From positions 26,712 to 90,711 of the forward strand of contig JBPCKT010000042.1 in assembly GCA_051004015.1 (NCBI GenBank): 64,000 nt of DNA. Direction: 5' to 3'. Shown in pieces: positions 1-8,023 of the stretch. The notes under the pieces are model-generated. The model ran no database searches, was not told the origin of the DNA, and was given only the letters and a program-made list of their open reading frames with translations. Source of the stretch: SXOA01 sp051004015 (GTDB lineage: Bacteria; Planctomycetota; Planctomycetia; Pirellulales; Pirellulaceae). The position numbers and the translations under genes are program-made. Numbering within the stretch: position 1 is the stretch's first letter; every line of letters begins with the position of its first letter.

Positions 1-561
1 GATGGCTTCGGTGCCGCGGCGGGCGGCGGCCAGGCCCGCGGCCTGCGTATCGGACTGGATGATGAGGTTGCCGCCGGCGACTCCTTTTTCCACGCCGAGC
101 GAGTCTTCCACCAGGAACTCGCCGTCCATCACTGGTATTCGCCAATAGCGGCGACCGGCCACCTGCTTGCTCTTCTGAAAACCATCGCCAAAGAAGCGGA
201 TGGTCTTGCCCAGCGGGATTTTCGTCGCCGCCTCCGGCAGCCCGTTGAAGACCGCGGTCGAGGGGCAGGTCATCAGGCACTGCCCCGTCCGGTTGGGCAC
301 CGCCTTGCTCAGGGCATCGGCCGAGAAGCCGAAGACCAGCACGGCAGCGCCCACGCGGCCGTCCGGCGTCTCCTCCGTGGAAAGAAGCTGCTCGATGCCC
401 GTTTCGGCGTCGCAGGCGATGACCGACGAGCTGTAGCCGGTGAATTCCCGCAGGCCCGCCTCCAGCCAGTATTCATCCGCAGCCGTCACAATCAAGCGGA
501 CATAGCGCATGCCGAAGGCTTCAGCAAAGGTGTCTTCGATCAGGGTGCTGCCAAGTTGCAT
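1..561 (-). CDS. fhcD: Formylmethanofuran--tetrahydromethanopterin formyltransferase (FhcD/Ftr), C-terminus off the left edge
   Basis: This enzyme moves a formyl group between methanofuran and tetrahydromethanopterin. In bacteria it is part of the cytoplasmic Fhc complex that oxidises C1 units coming from formaldehyde. The minus strand is open from 588 to the window edge. The visible 187 residues match Ftr: IEDTFAEAF near the N-terminus, then ETPDGR, RIGQC-like RTGQCLMTCP, FFGDG, and WRIPVMDGEF followed by VEDS and GVAGGN. I chose the ATG at 561 because MQLGSTLIEDTFAEAF aligns residue for residue with the start of archaeal Ftr; ATGs at 573 and 588 are also in frame. The family is about 297 residues, so roughly 110 are missing. 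It follows ldh on the same strand, with a hairpin repeat in the gap. H4MPT C1 genes are known in planctomycetes, methylotrophic proteobacteria and archaea. Confidence 0.9.
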   Translation of the reverse strand, partial: MQLGSTLIEDTFAEAFGMRYVRLIVTAADEYWLEAGLREFTGYSSSVIACDAETGIEQLLSTEETPDGRVGAAVLVFGFSADALSKAVPNRTGQCLMTCPSTAVFNGLPEAATKIPLGKTIRFFGDGFQKSKQVAGRRYWRIPVMDGEFLVEDSLGVEKGVAGGNLIIQSDTQAAGLAAARRGTEAI

Positions 562-611
562 GAGAAATATCATGGCGGGGGCGTCCATGATTGCCAAGAT
601 GTGTACTCGAC

Positions 612-643
612 GGGTGCCACCCCCACGGCTCTGCGTGGGGGTG
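612..643. repeat. Hairpin repeat family R1, copy A
   Basis: GGGTGCCAC start, then a perfect 10-bp stem CACCCCCACG (618-627) and CGTGGGGGTG (634-643) with a six-base loop GCTCTG. It lies in the gap between ldh and fhcD. Related copies are at 9092-9123 and 17651-17682, with a decayed copy near 36459-36486. Compared with copy C the stem differs at a matched pair (C-G here, G-C there), so pairing is preserved. Confidence 0.75.
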
Positions 644-663
644 CATGAGCGGAGCGACCAGCG

Positions 664-1596
664 TCACGAACCCAGTTGCTCCGCCGCTGCCGCGATGACC
701 TGCGCGCTTCTTTGCATGGCCGCCTGTTCGTCAGGGGCCAGGCTGGGCCGTAGCGTGGCGATGATTCCCTCGCGGCCGAGGATGCGGGGGAGCGAGAGGC
801 TGATGGAGGAGAACTCGGGAATGTCGCGGCACGGCGCTGAAACGGTGTAAACGCCTCGCTCGTCATTGCGAATCGCCCGGACCAGGCGGCTGATACCCGC
901 GCCGATGCCGTAGTAGGTGGCCCCTTTCCCTTCGATGATGCGGTAGGCGGCGCGGCGCACGCCGTCGTCAATCCGCCGGCGAACTTCGTCACTCAAAGCG
1001 CGGCCGGTCTGGCGGGCAAAGTCCTCCAGCGGAATTCCTCCGGCTCGGGCGCTCGACCAGACCAGGACTTCCGAATCGCCATGCTCCCCCAAGACGTAGG
1101 CGTGGACGGAATGCGGCGCGAGGCCCAGGTGCTCGCCGAGCAGGGCGCGGAAACGAGCCGTGTCGAGCACCGTCCCCGATCCAATGACGCGGCCGGCCGG
1201 CAAATTGGTCATCCGCGCGACCATCAGAGTAATCAAGTCCACGGGATTGGATGCCACCAGCAGGATTGCCTCCGGCGCGGCAGCGAGCACTCTTCCCGTA
1301 ACGTCCGCAAAGACCTTGGCGTTTCGCTGCAAAAGCTGGAGCCGCGTCTCGCCCGGCTTTTGCCCAACGCCGCACGCGAGCACCACGACCTCCGCGCCGG
1401 AGAGTTCTGGATAGCTTCCGGCGGAGATGCGTACGGGAGAAGAGAAGGAGGTGGCATGCAGGATGTCCTCCGCCTGTGCCTGGGCCAGCTTCTCATTCAG
1501 GTCGACCAGCACAATTTCATTGGGAACCCCTTGCAGGGTCAGAGCATACGCTGCAGAGCTGCCCACAAAACCACTGCCGACGATGCCGACTTTCAT
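664..1596 (-). CDS. ldh: L-lactate dehydrogenase
   Basis: NAD-dependent interconversion of pyruvate and L-lactate in the cytoplasm. The 310-residue protein has the usual LDH/MDH length. An N-terminal Rossmann motif GSGFVG (residues 7-12) binds NAD. The substrate loop reads GQKPGETR, with Gln79 at the position that gives lactate rather than malate specificity (malate dehydrogenases have Arg). The proton relay histidine is His172 in GEHGDSE, and SNPVD at about 116-120 is also typical. The ATG at 1596 lies six bases after the stop of the upstream M16 peptidase gene, so the two are probably cotranscribed, with fhcD downstream. Malate dehydrogenase is the main alternative and is less likely because of Gln79. 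Confidence 0.9.
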   Translation of the reverse strand: MKVGIVGSGFVGSSAAYALTLQGVPNEIVLVDLNEKLAQAQAEDILHATSFSSPVRISAGSYPELSGAEVVVLACGVGQKPGETRLQLLQRNAKVFADVTGRVLAAAPEAILLVASNPVDLITLMVARMTNLPAGRVIGSGTVLDTARFRALLGEHLGLAPHSVHAYVLGEHGDSEVLVWSSARAGGIPLEDFARQTGRALSDEVRRRIDDGVRRAAYRIIEGKGATYYGIGAGISRLVRAIRNDERGVYTVSAPCRDIPEFSSISLSLPRILGREGIIATLRPSLAPDEQAAMQRSAQVIAAAAEQLGS

Positions 1597-1602
1597 CCCA
1601 GG

Positions 1603-4386
1603 TCACTTCCCCCCTGTCTTCCGATCCCCCGCCGTCACAATCACCAGCCGTTTGGGGTCGATGTGCTTCTTGAGGGCGGCGGAGATGGCCTCCGGCGTGA
1701 GGGCGGCGATTTTCTTTTCCAGCTCCTCTTCGCGGGCCATGGTGCGGCCCTCGAAGAGCTGGCTGCTGAGCATCGAGGCAATGGCCTGGTCGCTGGAGCG
1801 GCCGACTTGCCGCTGTTGCAGGTAGCCTTGCTTGGCGTTCTCCACTTCGCTGGCCGTGACTCCCTTCGCCAAGAGCCGGTCGAGCTCTTCTTTCATCACG
1901 GTTTCCAGCTTGCCGACATTCTGCGGCTGGCAGCTTGCGGTGAGCATCAGGTTGGCGCGATCGTCGTGCGTGGAGGCGACGAACGAAGAACCGACACCGT
2001 AGGAGAGCCCTTCCTTCTGCCGCACGCGGTCGCCGAGGCGCGAAGAGAGCGAGCCGGCCCCGAGAATGAAGTTCCCCATGACGAGGGCGGGATAATCCGG
2101 GTGCTCATCAGAGATGGGAAGCAGCATTCCCGCCGAGTAGACCGCGTTGGCCTTGTCGGGCGTATCGATTTCATGCTTTGTTCCTTCCGCCAAAGATACA
2201 ATCGGGCGGCTGATGCGCTCGTACGGCTGCTTGGGCTTCCAGCCGGCGAAGGTTTCTTTGAGCAGCGCGAGACAGGGCTCCTGGTCGAAGTCGCCCACGA
2301 TGGAAACTTCCGCGGTGGCCTGGTCTCCGGCAACAACACCGAGGAATTCGCGGTAGAGGGCTTGCACCTGCTCGTGTTTGACGTTCTGCATCCGTTCAAT
2401 CTGTTCGTCCGTCGTGGGGTTGTAGCGGACGTCCCCCGGCGGATACGGAGCCAGCGTGCGAACCAGGGCCTGGCTGGCCAGCGACTGCGGCTCGGTGCGG
2501 CTGGCTTCCAGCGATGCCAGCCGTTCCCGCCGCATGACTTCGAATTCATCCGCCGGCAACAGCGGCTCGCGCAGGACTTGCCGAAGAATGTTGAGGACCG
2601 CGGGGAGGCTTTCCCGCCTGGTGTGAATCGAGAAAGCGATGGAACCGAGCCCCCCGCCTCCACCACCACCTCCTCCGCCGCGCCTGCCACCGCCTCCCAT
2701 CCCCGGCGAAAGGGTCGCCTTCAGCCGGTCCAGCTCATCCTTCATCTCCTGCTGCGAAAGCTGCTTGGTCCCCTTGAGCATCAGCGGGGCCAGAAACCCG
2801 GCAGCCGTTTCGAGTCCCTTCAGGTTCTGGTCGTTGCCAAAATGCAGCACGACCGTCAGATAAACTTCCTCGCCGCGGGTCTTCTTGGGCAGCAGAGCCA
2901 CCTTAGCGCCGGGAACGATTTCCATCCGCTGCACGCGGGCTTCAATCGCCTTGGGGCTGAAGTCAAAGGCTTCGCCGGCCGATACCGCCGCCCGTCCCTT
3001 GTAATCCTTCACGAGTTGCTGCACGTCCGGCGTGCTCGGCACCGGAACACGTTCCGGCTGAGCGGTGGGAATGTAGAGCCCGACCGTGCGATTGCTTCGC
3101 TTGAAGTATTTTGCCGCGGCAGATTTCACCTGCTCGGCAGTCACTTTCTCCAGTGCATCCCGATTGAGGAAGTACAGCCGCCAGTCCCCCTGCGCGGCCC
3201 ATTCGCTCAGTTGAATCGCCAGTCCCTGGGTATTGGTAGCCGCCATCTCGCGCATCTTCAAAATCTGGCCTTTGGAGCGATTGACCTCGGCATCCGTGAC
3301 TCCCTCTTCAGCGACTTTCTCGACGATGGAAATCAGCGTCTCCTTGACTTCGTCCAGTGGCTGGTCTTTCACCACTTCGGCATCGGCAAAGAACAAGCCG
3401 GGGTCATGTTGTCCCCGGGCAAAGGTGGAAACGCTGCTGGCTTTCTTGGTCTGCACGAGAGCCTTGTAGGCCCGGCCGGATGGTTCGTCGTCCAAAATGT
3501 TCGCCAGGACTTGTAGTGCCGGAAAATCAGGATGCGGTCCGGCGGGAATGTGCCAGGCGACGCCGACGAGCGGCACATCTCCCACGCGCCGCAGCGTCAC
3601 CACCCGCTCACCGTCCTGCTCGGGCTCTTCGGTGTAGGTGGTGTCGAGCTTCCGCTCCGGGCGGGGAATCGCGCCAAAATGTTTCTGCACGAGGGCCAGC
3701 GTCTTCTTCTCGTCAAGCTTGCCGGCGACGACGACCATCGCGTTGTCCGGCTGATAGAACTTGCGATAGAAGGCCTGCAGGTTTTCAATCGGCACCCGCT
3801 CGATATCGCTGCGGTTGCCGATGGTGGTCTTGCCGTAGTTATGCCACTCATAGGCGGCCGCCATCATCCGCTTGCCGAGCACGCTGCTGGGGCTGTTCTC
3901 CCCACGCTCGAACTCATTGCGAACCACCGTCATTTCCGAGAACAGGTCCTCCCGCAGCACGCGGCTGTTCACCAGGCGGTCGGCTTCCAAGGCGATGGCG
4001 AACTCCAGGTTTTCGTCGGTGGCGGTCAGGGTCTCGAAGTAATTGGTCCGGTCGGTGTTGGTGGTGCCGTTGAACTGGGCCCCATGCTCCTGGAGCGCCT
4101 TGGGGATGAGCGGGTTTTTCGGCGTCCCCTTGAAGACCATGTGCTCCAGCAAATGGGCCATTCCCGTTTCGCCATACCCTTCATGCCGCGAGCCGACGAA
4201 GACGGTCATGCTCACAGTCACCTTGGGCCGCGAATCATCGGGAAAAATGAGCACCCGCAGGCCGTTGTCGAGACTGTACTCGGTGATCCCCTCGACCGAG
4301 GTGATTTTCTTGGGATCGGCGGAGTGGGCTTGGTTCACGACAGTGGCAACGAGGGTAAAGAGGAAGGCGATGTGGACGAGACGCAT
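1603..4386 (-). CDS. M16 family zinc metallopeptidase, two-domain, exported
   Basis: Insulinase/PqqL-type peptidase of 927 residues. A signal peptide covers about residues 1-23 (hydrophobic core LVHIAFLFTLVATVV, likely cut after HSA), so it probably acts in the periplasm. The inverted zinc motif HLLEH is at 78-82 within GMAHLLEHMVFKGT. A second, non-catalytic M16-like half follows from about residue 480. The halves are separated near residues 563-580 by an unusual run of glycines and two arginines, presumably a flexible hinge. GGAG seven bases before the ATG supports the start at 4386. It is the first gene of an apparent M16-ldh-fhcD run. The physiological substrate cannot be told from sequence. 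Confidence 0.9.
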   Translation of the reverse strand: MRLVHIAFLFTLVATVVNQAHSADPKKITSVEGITEYSLDNGLRVLIFPDDSRPKVTVSMTVFVGSRHEGYGETGMAHLLEHMVFKGTPKNPLIPKALQEHGAQFNGTTNTDRTNYFETLTATDENLEFAIALEADRLVNSRVLREDLFSEMTVVRNEFERGENSPSSVLGKRMMAAAYEWHNYGKTTIGNRSDIERVPIENLQAFYRKFYQPDNAMVVVAGKLDEKKTLALVQKHFGAIPRPERKLDTTYTEEPEQDGERVVTLRRVGDVPLVGVAWHIPAGPHPDFPALQVLANILDDEPSGRAYKALVQTKKASSVSTFARGQHDPGLFFADAEVVKDQPLDEVKETLISIVEKVAEEGVTDAEVNRSKGQILKMREMAATNTQGLAIQLSEWAAQGDWRLYFLNRDALEKVTAEQVKSAAAKYFKRSNRTVGLYIPTAQPERVPVPSTPDVQQLVKDYKGRAAVSAGEAFDFSPKAIEARVQRMEIVPGAKVALLPKKTRGEEVYLTVVLHFGNDQNLKGLETAAGFLAPLMLKGTKQLSQQEMKDELDRLKATLSPGMGGGGRRGGGGGGGGGGLGSIAFSIHTRRESLPAVLNILRQVLREPLLPADEFEVMRRERLASLEASRTEPQSLASQALVRTLAPYPPGDVRYNPTTDEQIERMQNVKHEQVQALYREFLGVVAGDQATAEVSIVGDFDQEPCLALLKETFAGWKPKQPYERISRPIVSLAEGTKHEIDTPDKANAVYSAGMLLPISDEHPDYPALVMGNFILGAGSLSSRLGDRVRQKEGLSYGVGSSFVASTHDDRANLMLTASCQPQNVGKLETVMKEELDRLLAKGVTASEVENAKQGYLQQRQVGRSSDQAIASMLSSQLFEGRTMAREEELEKKIAALTPEAISAALKKHIDPKRLVIVTAGDRKTGGK

Positions 4387-4468
4387 GAGGGCTCTCCAAG
4401 AATGGAAGGCGGGGCAGATGAGTTAAATCGTCGTAGGTCGGTGAGGGGCAGTCAAGCATGGACCGGTG

Positions 4469-4474
4469 TAGAAT
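4469..4474 (+). promoter_or_regulatory. -10-like hexamer before bshB1
   Basis: TAGAAT ends eight bases before the bshB1 ATG, so initiation would fall about two bases from the start codon and leave no room for a ribosome binding site. No convincing -35 is visible at the matching spacing. Confidence 0.35.
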
Positions 4475-4482
4475 GAGCCGAT

Positions 4483-5190
4483 ATGAGCAATTCAGCGCAA
4501 ACGCTCGACATCCTGGTCATCGCTCCCCACCCCGACGACGCCGAGCTCGGCATGGCGGGGGCAATTTTGAAGTTCAAGGAGGAAGGACGAAAGGTCGGCG
4601 TGCTGGACCTTACGAGTGGCGAGCCGACGCCGCACGGCACACTCGATAAGCGGGCGCAGGAAACTGCGGCAGCGACAAAAATTCTAGGGCTGGACTGGCG
4701 GGAGAACCTGGGGCTGCCGAACCGAAGCCTGGAGCCGACGCTGGAAGCGCGGCACAAACTGGCGGCGGTTTTTCGGCGGATGCGGCCGCAGTGGCTCTTT
4801 GCCCCGTACTGGGTGGACGCTCATCCCGACCACGTCGCCACCACGCAGCTGGTGGAAGCCGCCCGGTTCTGGTCGAAGTTGACCAAGAGCGACATCCCCG
4901 GCGAGCCGTGGCATCCGCGGCGAATTTTCAATTACTACTGCGTCCATCTCAAACTGGCCGCCCAGCCGGCGTTCATCCTGGACATCAGCCCCTATTGGCA
5001 GCGGAAGCTGGCCGCCATTTCCTGTTTTCAGAGCCAGTTCATCGAAGGGCGGCCTACCGACCCACCGACGTTCCTGGACCAGTTGCGCGACGAAGCCGCC
5101 TACTGGGGCAAATGCATTGGCACCACTTATGGCGAGCCGTTTACCTCTCGAGAGAAGATGGGGCTGACGAGCATGAGTTCGTTGATCTGA
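4483..5190 (+). CDS. bshB1: Bacillithiol biosynthesis deacetylase BshB1 (LmbE-like)
   Basis: PIG-L/LmbE-type zinc deacetylase of 235 residues. In bacillithiol synthesis BshB1 removes the acetyl group from GlcNAc-malate. The zinc site is visible as AHPDD-type APHPDDAE (residues 14-21) and AHPDH (113-117). The closing segment YWGKCIGTTYGEPFTSRE with a C-terminal MTS/MSSL tail is typical of BshB1 rather than of general LmbE proteins. No bshA or bshC is in the window, so the pathway assignment rests on this protein alone. A mycothiol or lincomycin-type deacetylase is less likely. The gene diverges from the M16 peptidase and is followed by an inverted repeat. Confidence 0.85.
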   Translation: MSNSAQTLDILVIAPHPDDAELGMAGAILKFKEEGRKVGVLDLTSGEPTPHGTLDKRAQETAAATKILGLDWRENLGLPNRSLEPTLEARHKLAAVFRRMRPQWLFAPYWVDAHPDHVATTQLVEAARFWSKLTKSDIPGEPWHPRRIFNYYCVHLKLAAQPAFILDISPYWQRKLAAISCFQSQFIEGRPTDPPTFLDQLRDEAAYWGKCIGTTYGEPFTSREKMGLTSMSSLI

Positions 5191-5209
5191 TCCAAGGCTG
5201 CCAGTGTCC

Positions 5210-5307
5210 GGCGAGCGGCCTGCGTAAGCTGGCCGGTCACGAGGAACCGCCGGAAATGACCACCCAGGTGTGCAAACTCACCGACCAGCTTACGCAAGCC
5301 GCTCGCC
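5210..5307. repeat. Inverted pair of a 28-bp REP-like element (family R5)
   Basis: Left arm 5210-5237 begins GGCGAGCGGCCTGCGTAAGC; right arm 5280-5307 is its reverse complement with two differences. The arms are 42 bases apart. The right arm contains the stop codon (TAA, 5290-5292) of the minus-strand MmcQ gene. A third related copy is at 59261-59289 between flgA and flgG. Confidence 0.75.
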
Positions 5308-5649
5308 TTCCGCTGGTCCATCCTGCTCCTGCACCAGCTTCTTCGGCGCCGTATTCCGCCAGGCAAGCAGGAGTGCCTGCCGCACGAGGAGCTTGTCGGC
5401 CCGTTTCAACTGAATGATGGTGCAGCCCCGCCGGCCCCAGGCCCCGCTCGCCGGCTGAAAAATGGCCGGCCGGTCCTGGACGAGCGGCGCTTGCTGTTCG
5501 GGGGTCAGCTTGACCATACCCCAGTCTTCGTCCGGCCCGAGCGTGGCGAAGATCTTGCCCCGCACGCGGAAGTCGGGATGCCCCATGTGGGAAGCTTCCG
5601 CGGTCTCGGGAAAGCTGAGCGCGGTTTTGCGAAAAGCGGCGGGGGTCAT
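5290..5649 (-). CDS. MmcQ/YjbR family protein
   Basis: About 119 residues from the ATG at 5649, the usual size of this single-domain family. Recognisable parts are the N-terminal helix with ALSFPETAEASHMGHPDFRV, then RGKIFATLGPDEDWGMVKL, and a C-terminal LLVRQALLLAWRNTAPKKL helix. Members have a double-wing fold and are often called DNA-binding, but the function is not established. An in-frame ATG at 5694 would add 15 residues unlike the family, so I prefer 5649. The stop codon sits inside the right arm of an inverted repeat. Confidence 0.7.
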   Translation of the reverse strand: MTPAAFRKTALSFPETAEASHMGHPDFRVRGKIFATLGPDEDWGMVKLTPEQQAPLVQDRPAIFQPASGAWGRRGCTIIQLKRADKLLVRQALLLAWRNTAPKKLVQEQDGPAEGERLA

Positions 5650-5808
5650 GGCACAATCCGGGGATTTCAGGGATTCTCTAGCCCGTGTATCCAACCTTCC
5701 AGGAACGCTCCATTTGACAACGTCAACATAGCCATTCCGGTGCGAAGTTGCATCCGCGTCCGCGGCGCGCTATTGTCAGAGAGCCCATCCTTCCTTATCT
5801 GAACCAAC

Positions 5809-5836
5809 TTGACTGACATAGCCTAAAGGCTATAAT
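5809..5836 (+). promoter_or_regulatory. Sigma-70-type promoter with palindromic operator, TA module 1
   Basis: TTGACT (5809-5814) and TATAAT (5831-5836) are separated by 16 bases. A perfect palindrome ATAGCCTAAAGGCTAT (5818-5833) covers the spacer and enters the -10 box, placed as expected for an operator bound by the antitoxin. The toxin ATG begins only four bases after the -10 box, so the transcript probably has no leader. Confidence 0.75.
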
Positions 5837-5840
5837 CAAA

Positions 5841-6218
5841 ATGTGGCACATTGCGACAACCACGCAGTTCGACGAATGGTTTGCCGATTTGGACGACGAC
5901 GGACAGGCGGAGCTGATCGCCAAAGTCAACTTGCTCAAGCTGTTGGGGCCAAAGCTGAGCCGGCCTCATGCCGATACGCTGAATGGCTCCAAGCATGCCA
6001 ATATGAAGGAGTTGAGGGCGAGCACCGCTGACAGGGTATTGCGAGTGGCATTTGCATTCGATCCCGACCGGACAGGCATCCTGCTAGTGGCGGGGGATAA
6101 ATCCGGCGTGAGCCAGAAGCGATTCTACAAGCGATTGATTGCCAAGGCGGACGACCTTTTCGACACACACCTCGCAAAACTCAAGGCGAAAAAGAAGAAG
6201 GAGAGCGAACGTGGCTAA
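5841..6218 (+). CDS. HigB-like (RelE/ParE superfamily, phage Gp49-type) toxin
   Basis: 125-residue protein with the Gp49/HigB layout: N-terminal FDEWFADLDDD, a basic KELRAS and RVLRVAFAFDP strand, then LLVAGDKSG and FYKRLIAKAD near the end. The family cleaves mRNA, usually on the ribosome. The toxin is encoded first, as in higBA, and the next gene is an XRE antitoxin overlapping it by eight bases. The very basic tail (KLKAKKKKESERG) also supplies, at DNA level, the Shine-Dalgarno sequence of the antitoxin. Confidence 0.8.
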   Translation: MWHIATTTQFDEWFADLDDDGQAELIAKVNLLKLLGPKLSRPHADTLNGSKHANMKELRASTADRVLRVAFAFDPDRTGILLVAGDKSGVSQKRFYKRLIAKADDLFDTHLAKLKAKKKKESERG

Positions 6219-6555
6219 GTCCTTTGACGAACTGGTGCGGCGAACCACCACGAAGAAGACGCGGGCGAAGGCCGCTCGCAGGACTCAGGAACTTCTGGGC
6301 GAGCTGCTATTGAGTGAAGTCCGGCAACTGACGGGCAAGAGTCAGCAAGAAGTCGCCATGACGCTGGGGATGAAACAGCCCAGCCTTTCCAAGCTGGAAA
6401 ACCAGTCCGACATGCAGATCTCGACGCTGCGGAAAATCATCCAGGCGCTCGGTGGCGAGTTGGAAGTGCTGGCCCGGTTTCCGCGAGGAACGGTCAGGAT
6501 TGAATCCTTGGGCCCCGCGAAAACCAAGAAGCCGCGAGTCAAACAATCGGCCTGA
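6211..6555 (+). CDS. XRE-family antitoxin (HigA-like)
   Basis: 114 residues from a GTG at 6211, chosen because AAGGAG (6198-6203) sits seven bases upstream and because the product then starts at AKSFDELVRRT. The helix-turn-helix is at about residues 50-70 (SQQEVAMTLGMKQPSLSKLE), followed by the conserved MQISTLRKIIQALGGELEVLARF dimer segment. It should neutralise the upstream toxin and bind the palindrome at 5818-5833. An ATG at 6139 is in frame but would overlap the toxin gene extensively. Confidence 0.8.
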   Translation: MAKSFDELVRRTTTKKTRAKAARRTQELLGELLLSEVRQLTGKSQQEVAMTLGMKQPSLSKLENQSDMQISTLRKIIQALGGELEVLARFPRGTVRIESLGPAKTKKPRVKQSA

Positions 6556-7024
6556 GCCTGGCCGTTGGCCGCTGCCGCTCGCTTTCCACACTCCAAGAAT
6601 TTCCCAGAAAATCTTCTGGACCTCTTGCACACGCCAACCGATATGTGTACAATTGCTACAAAGGCCGATGGGGCCGTCTGGTTCGCTGCTGCGCCGAAAG
6701 CGTCAGCGAATGTTCCGGATTGTTCTTTGAAATCCTGGTAGAGAAAACTTATGGAAGGGGATGTTCTCTTCCCTTGACGGACGAGATTCTCGCGCGCGGC
6801 GTCTTGAAAGAAAGCTTATAATCGGCACGCCAGACGCCCGATTTCGATGTATCAAGATGGAGTGGTTTCTATCGCTCTTGTATCAACTTAAGTCGCTATT
6901 CCAAAACGATTTAGTGCATGCCAAGAGCCGAAACAACCATGTCGAAAAGGTGTATAAAAACGGGCGATTTGGCACTCATCACCCGCTTATAACCCTGGAC
7001 TCGAATCGCCGTCGCAACAGGGCG
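6556..7024. other. Intergenic stretch, no gene seen
   Basis: 469 bases between two convergent units (antitoxin on plus, lpxI on minus). Composition is more AT-rich than the neighbours. I see no conserved open frame, tRNA or strong terminator hairpin here. Confidence 0.5.
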
Positions 7025-7924
7025 TTAAGGGAAACGTCCATCTTCCAGCGCGATGATCGAGAGGCCCTGTTCGTCGGCCAGGCGGACCACCTGGTCCTGG
7101 TCGATGACGATGGTCTTGCCGGCTTCGATGGCCAGGACTTTGCCACGAGCGGCGACGAGGGACTCGATGGTGCCGATGCCGATGGTGGGGACGTCGAACC
7201 GCATGTCCTGCTGGGGCTTGGCGACTTTGACCAGGGTGAAGCCCCCCTGAAGACAGAACTGGCCGGCCCGGCGGATGCACTCGTCGGTCCCTTCGATGGC
7301 TTCGACCGCGATGACCGCCCGCCCTTTCACCGCCACGCTCTGGCCGATGTCCAGGCGGCCCATCTCCTTGGCTATCTGCCAGCCGAACTCGATGTCGGCC
7401 CGCTCGGCGGCGGAAGGAGCGCGGCGGGTGAGGAGGCCCTGTTTCACAAGGAGGTCCGGGGCGAAGTTGGTGGCCGGTGCGAGCTCGATGCCGCAGCGGG
7501 CAAATTCATCCACGATGACGGTAAGAATCGTGTCATCGCGGCGGTCTTTTTTCCCCGCAATGAATAGTGGAAAGAACATTCGGAAGGTCTGCAAGTCCGG
7601 CACGAGCGACAGCCAGCCCCAGCGGCCAAACAGGACCTTGTGTTTGAAGACCTTCCCCGCCATCGTTGCCTGGGTGATGCCGCGGCGGCGGAAGAAGCCG
7701 ATGTGACGGCCCATCTGGGCGATGCCGCTGGCGTAGTAGCCGTCGCAGATTTCCTGGAGCTGCGGATCCGCGTGGTTCTTCAGGCCGACGCAGTGGACCG
7801 CGTGGCCGGCTGCCTTGAGCGCCTGGGCGATGACGACGGGATAACGCCCCCAGCCGGCGATGAGGCCGATGGGGGGAGGCACGGAAGAGGAGGGGATGGC
7901 CACGAAAAACAAAAAAGGGCGCAA
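7025..7924 (-). CDS. lpxI: UDP-2,3-diacylglucosamine pyrophosphatase LpxI
   Basis: Hydrolyses UDP-2,3-diacyl-GlcN to lipid X plus UMP, the step done by LpxH in E. coli. The protein has the LpxI signatures: N-terminal GLIAGWGRYP, then ASGIAQMGRHIGFFRRRGI, MAGKV, and the C-terminal half with LLTRRAPS, VKGRAVIAVEAIEGTD and DVPTIGIGTIE. Length (up to 299) fits the family at about 270-280 plus an N-terminal extension. The first 15 or so residues (MRPFLFFVAIPSSSV) come partly from an inverted repeat (7896-8015), so the true start may be the GTG at 7903 or 7882. It lies downstream of lpxD on the same strand, consistent with lipid A synthesis. Confidence 0.88.
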   Translation of the reverse strand: MRPFLFFVAIPSSSVPPPIGLIAGWGRYPVVIAQALKAAGHAVHCVGLKNHADPQLQEICDGYYASGIAQMGRHIGFFRRRGITQATMAGKVFKHKVLFGRWGWLSLVPDLQTFRMFFPLFIAGKKDRRDDTILTVIVDEFARCGIELAPATNFAPDLLVKQGLLTRRAPSAAERADIEFGWQIAKEMGRLDIGQSVAVKGRAVIAVEAIEGTDECIRRAGQFCLQGGFTLVKVAKPQQDMRFDVPTIGIGTIESLVAARGKVLAIEAGKTIVIDQDQVVRLADEQGLSIIALEDGRFP

Positions 7925-8015
7925 AAAAAGGAGAGATGATGATCGTAAAACGACGACTGAACTCGGTTCTTCAAGTTTATGGTTCTTTGTGACTTTTTGC
8001 GTTTTTCGTGGCCAT
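7896..8015. repeat. Inverted-repeat element flanking the lpxD-lpxI gap (family R6)
   Basis: ATGGCCACGAAAAAC (7896-7910) and its exact reverse complement GTTTTTCGTGGCCAT (8001-8015) bound a 120-bp AT-rich segment filling the gap between lpxD and lpxI. The left end lies within the possible 5' end of lpxI. Confidence 0.7.
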
Positions 8016-8023
8016 TCCGCCCG

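Noticed and set aside
1081..3516. Long plus-strand open frame (811 codons) opposite ldh and the M16 peptidase
   Set aside because: It is antisense to two clearly conserved proteins, and its translation has no recognisable domain. High GC with biased third positions produces such shadows.
6774..6822. TTGACG ... TATAAT as a promoter
   Set aside because: The spacing is 37 bases, far from 16-18, and no gene follows on the plus strand.
7020..7037. Shared GCGTTAAGGGAAACG with 43456-43472 as a repeat
   Set aside because: A 15-base match between two places in 64 kb is expected by chance about once or twice.
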